DNA of 64,000 nucleotides from JACVRN01 sp036389255 (GCA_036389255.1 DASVQI010000006.1:558001-622000); one strand, 5' to 3'. Shown: positions 28,235 through 38,203, counted from the first letter of the stretch. A program made the numbers and translations. Notes: generated by a model not told the origin, from the sequence alone.

Positions 28235-29776
28235 ATGAAAAAAGTCAGCCTTATCGGCCTAAGCGTACTGCAATTATTAATCCTCTTATCATTGAGCCCG
28301 GCTCAGGAAAGGCCCGGCCCTACGTGGCAGTCGCACCTGCGAGCCATGCAGATTCTTGACGGCGCAATCAACGCTCTGGGCGGGATGGAGAACATTCGCC
28401 GCGCCGATAAAATTACGATTAATTATAAGGCGGTCAATCACCCGCTCGGACAGAATGCGGCTTTCACCGCGCCGCCTGCTGATTTCGAGCGAGTCGGAGT
28501 CCGAACATCAATTGATTATTCGGGCGGCCGTTACGTGAGCGAGGGGCAATCGAATTCTTCAGGCGGTTATAAATTCAACTTTCGTTTCGTCATTGCCCCG
28601 AAACGTTCATTTAGCATTGATGTTTTGAAAAACCGGCGCGGGCCGGAAGTGCGTAATCTGGACGAGCGGGCGAAAGCTCAATTCAAGATAGGTCTGATTT
28701 CGGAAGTCCCGCACCTGCTTCTGCTTTATGTAGCGCAGCGTAGCGAGACTCTGCGCTCTTTGGGAGAGGCGGAAATTGACGGGCGTAGATTCCGCGTCCT
28801 GAGCTTCGCCGCAGAGACGGGAGCGCAGCTGAGCCTCTATTTCGACGCGCGAACGAATCTGTTAGCGCGCACGGAACAACTGGAGAGCCACCCGCTCCTC
28901 GGAGACAGCACGTCCGGAAACATTTTCTCCGATTATCAAAGAACCGGCGATGTCAGAATCCCTCGCAGACGACTCGCATTCGTCAATCAATTCATCACCA
29001 GCGAAAACGAATACGCTGAAGTCAAGCTGGACTTTGCGGACGGTGAAAAACTGCTGGAAGTTCCGGCGGGTTTTGTCGAAGCGGCCCCGTCGCAAACGAC
29101 CGCCGGCGCGGAAGTGATGCGGAAAGTTGGCGACGGTGTTTACCTGATTGAGAGAGTCGGGCAGCTCTACCGCGTCATGTTCGTTGAATTCGATGACTAC
29201 GTGATGGTTCTGGAAGCGCCGACCGATTCAAATGTCTCGAAAGCGATTATTAAGCTCATCAAGCAGGCCGTCCCCGACAAGCCTATAAGGTATATCAGCT
29301 TCTCGCATTTCCACTTCGACCACACGGGCGGGCTGCGCGAATACATAGCGGAGGGCGCGACCTTCGTCGTGCCGCCCGGCAACCGTGCTTTCATAGAACA
29401 GATGGCGAAATCGAAATTTACTCTCAAGCCCGACACGCTTGCCCTGAGCCCGCGCTCGCCCTTGGTTGAAACATTCGAGAACAAGCGCACGTTTACAGAC
29501 GGCAAGCGCACAGTAGAGCTTTACAGCATAGGGCCTACGTCCCATGTCAACGATATGGTGATGTTCTATTTCCCGAAAGAGAGAATCCTGTTTCAGGGTG
29601 ACATGTTCTCGCCTCTGGATGTGGGCGGGATTCCTCCGATAATCGAGATTAATTACGAATTAGTGAAAAAGGTTGAAGAGCTAAAGCTTGATGTCGAAAC
29701 GCTCGTAGCGGTTCACTCCGGCGCGGTCGCGTGGAAGGATTTTCGTCAGGCGGTAGCCGATGCCTCGAAAAGGTGA
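28235..29776 (+). CDS. exported metallo-beta-lactamase-fold hydrolase
   Basis: 513 residues with signal peptide KKVSLIGLSVLQLLILLSLS. Residues about 30-260 form a beta-rich lipoprotein-localisation-like domain (DGAINALGGMENIRRADKIT ... YFDARTNLLARTEQL). The C-terminal half is the MBL fold: zinc motif SHFHFDHTGG (about residues 356-365), GPTSHVNDMVMFYFP for the third metal His, RILFQGDMFSP for the bridging Asp, and a final VAVHSG His. All expected ligands of a two-metal site are present. Substrate unknown. It is followed after 37 bases by a YVTN-propeller gene on the same strand, so they likely share a transcript. Confidence 0.88.
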   Translation: MKKVSLIGLSVLQLLILLSLSPAQERPGPTWQSHLRAMQILDGAINALGGMENIRRADKITINYKAVNHPLGQNAAFTAPPADFERVGVRTSIDYSGGRYVSEGQSNSSGGYKFNFRFVIAPKRSFSIDVLKNRRGPEVRNLDERAKAQFKIGLISEVPHLLLLYVAQRSETLRSLGEAEIDGRRFRVLSFAAETGAQLSLYFDARTNLLARTEQLESHPLLGDSTSGNIFSDYQRTGDVRIPRRRLAFVNQFITSENEYAEVKLDFADGEKLLEVPAGFVEAAPSQTTAGAEVMRKVGDGVYLIERVGQLYRVMFVEFDDYVMVLEAPTDSNVSKAIIKLIKQAVPDKPIRYISFSHFHFDHTGGLREYIAEGATFVVPPGNRAFIEQMAKSKFTLKPDTLALSPRSPLVETFENKRTFTDGKRTVELYSIGPTSHVNDMVMFYFPKERILFQGDMFSPLDVGGIPPIIEINYELVKKVEELKLDVETLVAVHSGAVAWKDFRQAVADASKR

Positions 29777-29813
29777 ATCTGAAGCTGAGCGACACTAGGA
29801 GACGGGAGAGCCT

Positions 29814-30764
29814 ATGAAAAAGCGGTTTCATCTTAAATTGTACATGACGGCTTTTTTTAGCCTGTTTATCTTTCTCTCAACTGCGCTGCCGGCCAAGGCG
29901 GGCGTGCTTGTAATAGCATACATGGGAGAATCGAAAGTCGTGCTGGTAGACAGCCTAACTTATAAGACTCTGGCTACGCTTGAGACGGGCAAGGAGCCGC
30001 ACGAGGTAAGAGTGTCGCCCGATAAACGCCGCGCCTACATTGCCGCCGGAAAGACAATCACCGCCATTGACATTAAGAATCGAAGGGTCAAAGCAAATTT
30101 CGATTTGAGCCCTTATTCGGCGCATGACATTCGTGTCAGCCGGGACGGCAGGCGACTCTGGGCCGCCTGTGCGGGCGCGCAGGCGATTCTCGAACTGGAT
30201 TCCGAGACGGGAAAGGTGCTCAAGACATATAGAACAGAGCAGCAGGGCTCATGGTTTGTAGAAATCACGCCCGACGAGCGGAAGATTTATACTCCGAATA
30301 TGGAAGGAAAGAGCGTCAGTGTAATAGACCGCGTCACGGGCAAGGTGAAAATCATTCCGTTTGAATTCCCGGTCTATGGAATAGATGTTACCCCGGACGG
30401 GAAACAGGTCTGGGTGAGCGGCGGCGACTTGGCCGTGATAGACACCGCTACCGATGAAGTAATCGCAAGGGTTAAAACATCCGAAGCCGAGACGGGGAGA
30501 ATCAGGCTGACCTCCGACGGTAGAAGGATTGTCGTGGCCTTGACGAAAAAGGTCGCGGTCTTTGACGTCAAGACCCGCCGCTTGATTAGCGAAACCGGGC
30601 TGGGCTCAAGCCCGAAAGTTCTCACACTCTCCGGCGATAACCGTCGCGCCTTTCTGACTAACCCGGATGACAACTCGGTGAGCGTCGTGGATATTGTCGC
30701 AGGAAAGCAGCTCGCTGCTTTTCAGACCGGCAAAAAGCCTGACGGCGTCGGCTGGGCAAATTGA
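29814..30764 (+). CDS. exported YVTN beta-propeller protein
   Basis: 316 residues; ATG 29814 follows GGGAG. Signal peptide FHLKLYMTAFFSLFIFLSTA ... AKAG. Six to seven YVTN-type blades are seen: VDSLTYKTLATLETGKEPHE, RAYIAAGKTITAIDI, DSETGKVLKTYRT, VWVSGGDLAVIDTATDEVIA, and a last NPDDNSVSVVDIVAGKQLAA. Such propellers are found in periplasmic surface and electron-transfer-associated proteins and act as binding platforms. It ends 34 bases before the histidine kinase start, so co-transcription with the downstream two-component pair is possible. Confidence 0.85.
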   Translation: MKKRFHLKLYMTAFFSLFIFLSTALPAKAGVLVIAYMGESKVVLVDSLTYKTLATLETGKEPHEVRVSPDKRRAYIAAGKTITAIDIKNRRVKANFDLSPYSAHDIRVSRDGRRLWAACAGAQAILELDSETGKVLKTYRTEQQGSWFVEITPDERKIYTPNMEGKSVSVIDRVTGKVKIIPFEFPVYGIDVTPDGKQVWVSGGDLAVIDTATDEVIARVKTSEAETGRIRLTSDGRRIVVALTKKVAVFDVKTRRLISETGLGSSPKVLTLSGDNRRAFLTNPDDNSVSVVDIVAGKQLAAFQTGKKPDGVGWAN

Positions 30765-30798
30765 AGCGTTCGGGGGGGATGAATCAGCAGATATAAAC

Positions 30799-31884
30799 GT
30801 GAAGATAAGCTATACAAATCGGAAGCTGTGGCGCGTCGGGCTCATAATTTTACTAGCGCACACGGCCCTTTTTATCATTCAGATTCCGCAGGTCTATCTT
30901 TATAACGCTAACAATCAGAATCCGCTCGCGTGGTGGATTCCGGTCGCTAGGCTCGCGTGGGGCGTCTATCTCTGGGCCTTTATCACGCCGCTCATTTTAT
31001 GGCTGGGGTTACGGCTGCCCGTCACTCGCTTGCACTTGTGGCGCAACCTGTTTCTGCATCTTGTTTTCGGTTTTCTCTTTGGAGTAATCCAGCATTACGG
31101 CTATCACGCGGGATTGGGACTGCTCGGCCTTCTCACGGCTCAAGCCGCCGGCCAGAGCATTGCTAATCTAAGCTTGATGTTCAATTTTGTTACCGCCGCG
31201 ATTGTTCGCTACGCGACCGTGATAGCCATTCAGCAGGCGTTTCTCTATTTTCGGGAGTCGCAAGAGCGTGCCTTCAGGCTACAACAGGCGGAATTGCAGG
31301 TGCTGAAGATGCAGCTTCACCCGCACTTTTTCTTCAACACGCTGAATGCTCTTTCCGCGCTAATCTATCGCTCGCCTAAAGAAGCCGATAGGATGATTAC
31401 TCAACTCGGTGACCTGTTCAGAATCGCGCTCAGGAAAGACAAGGCGCAGGAGATTTCGCTCGCGGAAGAGCTTGAGTTTCTGAAGACCTTTTTGCAGATT
31501 CACCAGACGCTGATGGGAAATCGTCTGGAGGTGCAGTTGACGATAGAGCCGGAAACGCTCTCGGCCATGGTTCCTAATTTGATTTTGCAGCCGCTCGTGG
31601 AAAACTCTATCCGTCATGGAATCGCTCCGCTCGAACAGGGAGGGCGAATCGAAATCGCCGCCGGGCTGCGAAACGAGCGGCTCGTATTGCAGGTGCGTGA
31701 TAGCGGCGTCGGACACGCATCGCAGAAGGTACGGAATCACTCAGGCGTAGGGCTCACGAACACGCGCGCGCGCTTGAAAAATCTTTACGGCGCGGCGCAC
31801 CGGTTCGAGATTGAGGCTTTACCCGGCGAGGGAACCGTCGTCAGGATTGAGCTTCCTTTTCAGGAGCAGGTTGTAACTCACTGA
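30799..31884 (+). CDS. sensor histidine kinase, LytS/YehU type (His_kinase PF06580)
   Basis: 361 residues from GTG 30799; the frame is open earlier but would overlap the propeller gene, so the later start is preferred. Four to five membrane helices (VGLIILLAHTALFIIQIPQV, WWIPVARLAWGVYLWAFI, LFLHLVFGFLFGVIQ, NFVTAAIVRYATVIAI) form the sensor part. Then the LytS-type core: QLHPHFFFNTLNALSALIY, with the phospho-accepting His in the HPHFFFN motif, and the ATPase N-box LILQPLVENSIRHGI and G-box DSGVGHAS ... GVGLTNTRARL. It overlaps the response regulator gene by one base (TGATG), a classical kinase-regulator pair. Confidence 0.92.
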   Translation: MKISYTNRKLWRVGLIILLAHTALFIIQIPQVYLYNANNQNPLAWWIPVARLAWGVYLWAFITPLILWLGLRLPVTRLHLWRNLFLHLVFGFLFGVIQHYGYHAGLGLLGLLTAQAAGQSIANLSLMFNFVTAAIVRYATVIAIQQAFLYFRESQERAFRLQQAELQVLKMQLHPHFFFNTLNALSALIYRSPKEADRMITQLGDLFRIALRKDKAQEISLAEELEFLKTFLQIHQTLMGNRLEVQLTIEPETLSAMVPNLILQPLVENSIRHGIAPLEQGGRIEIAAGLRNERLVLQVRDSGVGHASQKVRNHSGVGLTNTRARLKNLYGAAHRFEIEALPGEGTVVRIELPFQEQVVTH

Positions 31885-32645
31885 TGAGCATCCGAACGAT
31901 TATTGTTGACGACGTGGATTTGGCGCGCGAGCGCATAAAGATTCTGCTGGACGATGCGGAGCTTGAGATAGTCGCGGAGTGCGCCAACGGGCGCGAAGCC
32001 ATCAAAGCCATCGCAAGCCTCAAGCCCGAGCTGGTCTTTCTGGATATACAGATGCCGAAAATCGGCGGCTTTGAAGTCGTGGAAGCAATCGGAGTCGAAG
32101 AGATGCCTGCGGTGATTTTCGTGACGGCTTACGACGAGTTCGCCATCAGAGCGTTCGAGATAAATGCCGTGGACTATCTTCTCAAGCCTTTTGACGAAGC
32201 CCGTCTGAAAAAGGCCGTGGAGCGAGCCAAGCGCGAAATCCTACGGCCAATCCCGGCCATGCAGATGGAAGAGAAACTGCGGCGATTGTTGAAAGAGGTC
32301 AGGAACGAGCCGAAGTACATGAAGCGCATCCCTGTGAAATCTGCTCGCGGCACGACACTGGTTTTAATGGAAGAGATAGATTGGATAAGCTCGGCAGGGC
32401 ATTATCTTGAGCTGCACGCGGGCGAAGAAACGCACCTCATACGCGAGCAGTTGTCCAGACTCGAAGCCCGGCTCGACCCGGAAAAATTCGTTCGTATTCA
32501 CCGCTCCGCAATCGTCAATCTGGACAGCATCAAATCTCTCCACCCGCTTTTTAACGGCGACCACGTAATCGTCCTAAAGAACGGGAAGGAGTTGAACTCA
32601 AGCCGCACTTACCACGAAAAATTGATAGCGCTTCTGGCACGATGA
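31884..32645 (+). CDS. LytTR-family response regulator
   Basis: 253 residues; the ATG overlaps the kinase stop. Receiver domain: acidic pair IIVDDVD, phospho-acceptor in LVFLDIQMPKIGG (Asp near 51), VTAYDEFAIRAF and the Lys of YLLKPFDEARL. The C-terminal LytTR DNA-binding domain starts near 150 (RIPVKSARGTTLVLMEEIDW, SAGHYLELHAGEETHLIREQ, FVRIHRSAIVNLDSI, LNSSRTYHEKLIALL). LytTR regulators bind tandem direct repeats; I did not find a convincing pair near this operon. Output likely concerns cell-envelope genes, by family only. Confidence 0.93.
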   Translation: MSIRTIIVDDVDLARERIKILLDDAELEIVAECANGREAIKAIASLKPELVFLDIQMPKIGGFEVVEAIGVEEMPAVIFVTAYDEFAIRAFEINAVDYLLKPFDEARLKKAVERAKREILRPIPAMQMEEKLRRLLKEVRNEPKYMKRIPVKSARGTTLVLMEEIDWISSAGHYLELHAGEETHLIREQLSRLEARLDPEKFVRIHRSAIVNLDSIKSLHPLFNGDHVIVLKNGKELNSSRTYHEKLIALLAR

Positions 32646-32677
32646 CGCGCGCGGGGGGAGCTTTTTGACTGTTCGCT

Positions 32678-35131
32678 TCATTCGTGCCTGAGCGCGGTCA
32701 TGGGGTCAATCTTCATAGCCCTTCGAGCCGGGATGTAACAGGCTACGAGAGTCACCGCGGCCAGAAGCAGCGCCACGCCCGCGAAGGTCAGGGGGTCGGT
32801 CGCAGACACGTTGTAGAGCACGCTCTGTAGCACGCGCGTCAGCGCCGCCGATGCGACCAGCCCTAATAACATGCCTGCGCCGACGAGCGTGATGCCTTCG
32901 GTTAATACGAGGCGCAGCAAATCCCTGCCGCTTGCGCCCAGCGCCAGTCGAATGCCGAACTCGCGCGTGCGGCCGCTCACCAGATAAGCCATCACACCGT
33001 ACAGGCCCGTCGCGGCCAGCACCAGCGCCAGCACACCGAACGCGCTGGACAGCCACGCCAACAGCCGCGCCGGAGCAAGCGGCCCTCGCATGTGCTCGGC
33101 CAGCGTCATTACCCCCGTCACAGGCAGGTTAGGGTCAAGGGTGCGCATCTCTGCGCGCAATTGGCTCATCATCGCTTCAGGGTTGTCCGCGCTGCGCACG
33201 TGCAGCGTCATACGCGGGCGGTACTGCTGTGTGAGCGGGCGATAAACGAAGTACGGCGTCTTCTCCGCAAGGTTGTTATACTTGATGTCTCTGGTCACAC
33301 CTATGACTTCCAGATATTCTCCCCGAGAGTCCGTGCGTATGCGTTTGCCGATGGCGTTTCCGTCCGGCGCGAGCCGCCTCGCAAGAGTCTCGTTGATTAC
33401 GACTACGCGCGGGTTTGCGGCGGTGTCGCTCGCCGCAAAGTCGCGCCCGCCCAAGAGAGCTATGCCCATCGTTTTGAAGTAGTCGGTGGCGACGGTCATG
33501 TGCGACAGCATGGAGTCTTCGTCCAGCCGCTCCAGCACGGTCGCTTCGCCTTCTATGTAGAGCGGGGATTTATTGCCGCCGTCACCGAGCGGCACGAACT
33601 CCGCAAGGGAAGCCGAGCGCACGCCGGGCAGAGCGCGTATGCGCGACAAAAGCTCTTCGTGAAAGAGCTTGCCGCGAGCGGCGTCATAGTTTGCCAGACC
33701 GAGGTCGTAGGTCATGATGATGCCGTTCTCGATTTGAAAGCCCGGATTGGCGTTCTGAGTGTTCTGTAGATTTCTCAGGAAGAGTCCGGCGGCAACGAGC
33801 AGAAGGAGCGAGACGGTCACCTGTCCTACGACAAGTGCGCTGCGCAGGCTCAAGCGCCGCCATGAGAACCCAAGGGCCTCGTCCTTGAGCGCCGACACGA
33901 GGTCGGGCTTTGAAGCTTGCAGGGCGGGCGCGAGTCCGAAAATTATTCCCGTCAGCGTAGAGAGCAGCAGCGTGTAAAAGAGGACTCGCACGTCCGGGCT
34001 GGTGTCCAGAGGCGCGCGGATTCCGTCCGGCGATTGCGGCAGCAGGCTCTGCAACAGTTCCGCGCTCCAGAGCGAGAGCAGCAGACCGGCCCCGCCTCCC
34101 ACGAGCGCCAGCAGCAGGCTCTCCGTCAGGAGCTGCCGCACAACGCGCCAGCGACTCGCGCCCAGAGTCAGCCTGACGGCTATCTCTTTGCGCCGCGAGG
34201 CAGCGCGGGCCAGCAGCATGTTGGCGACGTTGGCACAGGCTACGAGCAGCACCAGCGTCACTACCGTCAGCAGCAGCGCGACGACTATAAGGGTCGGCGT
34301 GCGCCCTTCAGGCGAAACCATCAGCCCGCGCGCGGGCTCGACCGCTAGCTGGCGACCGCCCTGTTCTTCCGGCCCTGACATGCGCGCCTTCCGCTCCTGA
34401 TGAAGTCTTGCCGCTATCACAGAGGTTTCGGCACGCGCCTGTGCGAGAGTCGCGCCGGGCTTGAGTCGTCCTATGAGACTGAGCCAGCCGTCGTCAGGCG
34501 AGGTGAGCGAGACGGAGCCCGGCTGGACTAGCGGCTCACTCATCATAGGCACCCAGAGGTCTGGCGGCGTGAGAAGGTTAGCGCCCGCGAAATCCTCCGC
34601 AGTAATGCCTACGACTGTGAATGATTGGTTGTTGACGAGAATCGTCCTGCCTACCAGAGCCGGGTCGGAGTTGAAGCGCCGCTTCCACAGGCTGCCACTG
34701 ATGATTACGACCGGATGCGTAGCCGGAACGCTGTCCTCTTCGGGAAGGAATGCGCGCCCCTGCACGGGCTTCACGCCCAGCACGTCGAAGTAGTTGCCAC
34801 TGACAATCTCGCCCCAGACGCGCTCCGTATCCTCGCCGCTTCTCAGGCTCATGGCGCGTTGCGTGTAAGCCGCGAGCCCTGCGAATGCTCCGGCTTCGTT
34901 ACGGTACGCGACGTAATCCGGGTATGACGTGGCCTGCCCGTCCCATAAACGCACGACCTGCTCGGGCTGCGGCAAGGGCAGGGGGCGCAGCAGCGCGGCG
35001 TTGATGAAGCTGAAGATGGTGGTGTTGACGCCAACGCCCAGAGCGATTGAGATGAGCGCCGCAGCCGTGAAGCCTTTACTTCTTACCAGCATACGAGCGC
35101 CGTATCGCAAATCCTGCCACAATATTCTCAC
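32678..35131 (-). CDS. ADOP-type (MacB/FtsX-like) ABC transporter permease
   Basis: 817 residues. The opening RILWQDLRYGARMLVRSKGF ... GVGVNTTIFSFINAALLRPL is the hallmark of the acidobacterial duplicated orphan permease family, which has no ATPase subunit beside it. Two MacB-PCD periplasmic domains and two FtsX domains are seen: ANVANMLLARAASRRKEIAV (first, about 300), and GVMAYLVSGRTREFGIRLAL (second, about 720), each with three to four membrane helices, ending in ACYIPARRAMKIDPMTALRHE. Members are thought to help export or envelope signalling. It is convergent with the LytTR pair, 32 bases away, and stands alone. Confidence 0.92.
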   Translation of the reverse strand: MRILWQDLRYGARMLVRSKGFTAAALISIALGVGVNTTIFSFINAALLRPLPLPQPEQVVRLWDGQATSYPDYVAYRNEAGAFAGLAAYTQRAMSLRSGEDTERVWGEIVSGNYFDVLGVKPVQGRAFLPEEDSVPATHPVVIISGSLWKRRFNSDPALVGRTILVNNQSFTVVGITAEDFAGANLLTPPDLWVPMMSEPLVQPGSVSLTSPDDGWLSLIGRLKPGATLAQARAETSVIAARLHQERKARMSGPEEQGGRQLAVEPARGLMVSPEGRTPTLIVVALLLTVVTLVLLVACANVANMLLARAASRRKEIAVRLTLGASRWRVVRQLLTESLLLALVGGGAGLLLSLWSAELLQSLLPQSPDGIRAPLDTSPDVRVLFYTLLLSTLTGIIFGLAPALQASKPDLVSALKDEALGFSWRRLSLRSALVVGQVTVSLLLLVAAGLFLRNLQNTQNANPGFQIENGIIMTYDLGLANYDAARGKLFHEELLSRIRALPGVRSASLAEFVPLGDGGNKSPLYIEGEATVLERLDEDSMLSHMTVATDYFKTMGIALLGGRDFAASDTAANPRVVVINETLARRLAPDGNAIGKRIRTDSRGEYLEVIGVTRDIKYNNLAEKTPYFVYRPLTQQYRPRMTLHVRSADNPEAMMSQLRAEMRTLDPNLPVTGVMTLAEHMRGPLAPARLLAWLSSAFGVLALVLAATGLYGVMAYLVSGRTREFGIRLALGASGRDLLRLVLTEGITLVGAGMLLGLVASAALTRVLQSVLYNVSATDPLTFAGVALLLAAVTLVACYIPARRAMKIDPMTALRHE

Positions 35132-35350
35132 CGCTCACCTCCGCAATCTCACTGATGTCACTGGAACACAGGACTAAGCGCCACTATGAAAATATCGTGC
35201 CGCGTGGTTGGGATTTACGCGCACGCGCGATTTTAAGGAGATTGAGGCGTGTGACGCTGCCAGCCCTGCCGTTACGGCTCCCGATTTTGGAACTGAGTGT
35301 TCCCGGAATGGGATTTCCGGCCAGCAGGCCAACCGGGGGCGGGTTCAATA

Positions 35351-36334
35351 TCACACGGCTTCTTCGGCAATACGCATTCTGAGCGCCTTATCGGGGAGAC
35401 GCCCTTGTCCCGCCTTCATGTTGTCCCGCAGGTGCGCCACCTTTGACGTGGCCGGAATGGCGCAGGTAATAGCGGGGTGCGAGATTACGAACTTGAGCAG
35501 CACCTGCGCCCAGCTTTCGCAATCTATCTCGGCGGCCCACGCCGGGAGCGGTCTGCTTCTGAGGCGGCTGAACAATTCGCCGCCCGCGAACGGCCTGTTG
35601 GCGATTACAGCCACGCCGCGCTCTATAGCGAGCGGCAGAAGCCTTTGCTCGGCTTCACGCTCACCGATAGAGTAGTTTATCTGTATGAAGTCAACCGGCC
35701 GGGAGGAGATTATCTCGGCCACGGCGTCATGGGCACCGGCCGTGTAATGAGTCACGCCTACGTACCGCACGCGCCCCTTTTGCTTCCACTCCGCGAGCGT
35801 TCTCAGGTGCGTGCCGACGTCAACCAGATTGTGTACCTGCATCAGGTCTATGGGGTCTGCGCGCAGCTTCCGCATGGAATCTTCCATCTGATTTATGCCC
35901 GCCTGTAGCCCATGCGTCCAGACCTTTGTGGCTACGAAGAGCTTCCGGCGCAGGCCGAGCCCGGCACTGATGTCACCGGCTACTTCTTCCGAGTTCCCGT
36001 ACATGGGCGAAGAATCAATCAGCCTGCCGCCCAATGACGAGAATGCGCCCAGCACTTCTTGCAGTGGCTGGCGTTCGGCGGCGGAAGCGCCCACGTCGAA
36101 GGTCTGCCATGTCCCGAGGCCGATTACGGGAATCATCTCGCCGGATGAAGGGATGCGCTTTGTTAGCATAGCTGTGTTCGGAAGAGCCGGATTAGAGCCC
36201 GTCTCATTCGCCCCGGAACTGTTCCCGCGCGGCGAGCATGATATGGCGGCCGCCAGAGAGCCTACGCCCGTGCCTAAGAGTCGCAGCGCGTCGCGCCTGT
36301 TGATTTCCGCCCTTCGCGTCATGTGAAAAACCAT
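35351..36334 (-). CDS. Tat-exported aldo/keto reductase
   Basis: 327 residues. ATG 36334 lies only three bases after the stop of the upstream metallopeptidase gene, so it is probably coupled; ATG 36322 is an alternative. A twin-arginine signal NRRDALRLLGTGVGSLAAAI ends in ISCSPRG, where a Cys could be lipidated. AKR motifs: GEMIPVIGLGTWQTFDVG, LIDSSPMYGNSEEV (catalytic Asp/Tyr), FVATKVWTHG (Lys), PIDLMQVHNLVDV (His), and INYSIGEREAEQRLLPLA; the C-terminus has ITCAIPATSKVAHLRDN for NADPH binding. Export of an NADPH-dependent enzyme is odd, but Tat-AKRs are known in Acidobacteriota and proteobacteria. Substrate unknown. Confidence 0.88.
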   Translation of the reverse strand: MVFHMTRRAEINRRDALRLLGTGVGSLAAAISCSPRGNSSGANETGSNPALPNTAMLTKRIPSSGEMIPVIGLGTWQTFDVGASAAERQPLQEVLGAFSSLGGRLIDSSPMYGNSEEVAGDISAGLGLRRKLFVATKVWTHGLQAGINQMEDSMRKLRADPIDLMQVHNLVDVGTHLRTLAEWKQKGRVRYVGVTHYTAGAHDAVAEIISSRPVDFIQINYSIGEREAEQRLLPLAIERGVAVIANRPFAGGELFSRLRSRPLPAWAAEIDCESWAQVLLKFVISHPAITCAIPATSKVAHLRDNMKAGQGRLPDKALRMRIAEEAV

Positions 36335-36337
36335 CTG

Positions 36338-38044
36338 CTATCTCGCGCCGCGACGGGCGGCGGCGGCAATCGGGTAGCCGGGCTCAATGTCAACCGGCAC
36401 GTTCTTCATCTTGTCGAGCGCCTGCTGCATGGGCGGCCTCAGAACAGCGTACTTCTCAAGAATCGCCTTCGCTCTCTCATAAGAGCCCTCGGCCTCTATG
36501 GTGAGCAGCTCCGAGGTGAGCTTTCGCACGGCCTCTCTGACGCGCGAAGGCACTATGCTGAAGGTGCTCGTGCGCTCGTCATACTTAATCGCGCCTTCGT
36601 CCGAGAGATAGTTGAACTGAAGAGCCACGCCGCGCCCGTGAGCCTCCTTGATGCCGAAACGAACCGAGCGGAACATGCTAGCGAGGAAGGTGGTGTAGAC
36701 CGTGCGCTCAAGGCTCTTATCAATCACGCCCTTGTCTATCAGATACTGCAAGGCCCAGAGGCCGGTAATGTCGGCCTTCGCTTCTTCGATGGCCGAGTAA
36801 GTGTCTTTGAGTTGTCGGCGCACGGTCGTCTCTTCCGTGCCGACGCGAATCGTCTGCGGCCCCAGACCGTGCATCAGCTCGTGCGTGAGTATGTGAGTGA
36901 AGAATGCGTCGAAGGCTACGTTAGTCCGGTCTGCCGGGCTGAGAACGACGCGCGAGATGGGCAGGAGGGTCTTCTGGAACTTCGCCTCCTGTACGTTCTT
37001 GAGCATCACGCGCTTCGAGCCCTTTTCGTTGACGACGCGCTCGTCGTTCGGCAGGTTGAAGGCTGCGGTCTGCACGCCGGAATTTCCTTCGCCGGACGAG
37101 AAGAGTACGTTGACGACACGTATGGGAGATGATGCGCCGAGCTTGGGGTTGCGATAACGCGGCTCAATCGGCAGATTGTTTTCCAACTCCTGAAGGTAGT
37201 TGCTGAAGCGCGCAAGCTTCTGCGTCTCCCTCTCATCGCGCAGGGTGACGTAAGCCTCAAAGGCCGCCTTGTAGCCGAAGAGCCCGTCCGAATATGTCTC
37301 GTAGGGGCCAATCGTCAAGTCTATAGGCGCGTCCAGCTCCATCCACGCCACGTCCGACGCGTAGTAGTCGTTTGAAAGAAATGCGTCGGCACGCTTCTCA
37401 AGATATGACTTGAGCGTCGCGTTCGTAGTCAACGCGGCGGCCTCTCTGAGAAGTCGCGCCGCAGGCGTCAGAAACTCTCTGTACTCTTCGCTGTAAGGCA
37501 CGGTGCGCAACTTGCCGGAAGCGTCGCGGCGTATGGCGTAGAAGAAGCCCGTGGCCTTCTGCTTCTCGGATTCCGAAAGCGACTCGACCCATGAGTTGAA
37601 CTCTTCCTTCGTCATATCGTCAGGGTAATGAGCGGCCTGCGGCGGCTTCTCCTTCGGCACGCCTTCAAGAAAAGCCTCGTTCTCATCAAGCTGCGACCAA
37701 GGGCCGTCGTTGATGTTGAAGTAGTGTAGACGCGCGCGCCCCAGAGCCGTTCTGTCCTGCTCCAGCCTGGCTTTGAGCGCGGGCGCTCCCGACCAGACCT
37801 GACGAAGAAAGAGCGGGTCAAAGAGCTTTGCGGCCTCTATGATTTTGGCAAGCGCCAGCCGGTCGCCGCGCGAAAGGCCGGACGTGTCGGCGGTGATGAC
37901 CGTCGGCGCGAAGCGGCTTATCTTAGTATTAAGCTCGGTCAGCTCCGGCGAGTCGCCCGCCCGCCTGCCCTGTGAATTGACCAAGCCGGGAGAGGTAATA
38001 GAAGCAATCAGCAGCAATATGCAGAGCCTGACGCAGATTCTCAT
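36338..38044 (-). CDS. exported M49-like (dipeptidyl-peptidase III / Nudix-associated) zinc peptidase
   Basis: 568 residues. ATG 38044 begins a signal peptide (RICVRLCILLLIASITSPGL) and has GGGA about ten bases upstream; an earlier ATG at 38086 lacks signal character. Central motif THELMHGLGPQTI contains HELMH, with the second metal cluster EEAKADITGLWAL (Glu/Asp) about 40 residues later, as in the bacterial M49-like zinc hydrolases often fused to Nudix domains. DPP III itself has HExxGH, so this belongs to the HExxH branch. Also seen: GPYETYSDGLFGYKAAFEAY, conserved in the family. Probably periplasmic peptide cleavage. Coupled to the downstream Tat-AKR. Confidence 0.85.
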   Translation of the reverse strand: MRICVRLCILLLIASITSPGLVNSQGRRAGDSPELTELNTKISRFAPTVITADTSGLSRGDRLALAKIIEAAKLFDPLFLRQVWSGAPALKARLEQDRTALGRARLHYFNINDGPWSQLDENEAFLEGVPKEKPPQAAHYPDDMTKEEFNSWVESLSESEKQKATGFFYAIRRDASGKLRTVPYSEEYREFLTPAARLLREAAALTTNATLKSYLEKRADAFLSNDYYASDVAWMELDAPIDLTIGPYETYSDGLFGYKAAFEAYVTLRDERETQKLARFSNYLQELENNLPIEPRYRNPKLGASSPIRVVNVLFSSGEGNSGVQTAAFNLPNDERVVNEKGSKRVMLKNVQEAKFQKTLLPISRVVLSPADRTNVAFDAFFTHILTHELMHGLGPQTIRVGTEETTVRRQLKDTYSAIEEAKADITGLWALQYLIDKGVIDKSLERTVYTTFLASMFRSVRFGIKEAHGRGVALQFNYLSDEGAIKYDERTSTFSIVPSRVREAVRKLTSELLTIEAEGSYERAKAILEKYAVLRPPMQQALDKMKNVPVDIEPGYPIAAAARRGAR

Positions 38045-38203
38045 CTTGAACGTGTCCCTTCTAGATTTTCTTTCTATAAGTACCACGATTGCGCCTCTAA
38101 ATTAAATTGAGAACCTCGTCGGAGTCGCGGCTGTAGGCTTCTATATGCCGGGTCGTCGCCGCAGCTAAGCTTTTATAGGTCATGAAACGGCTGCTAATAG
38201 AAA

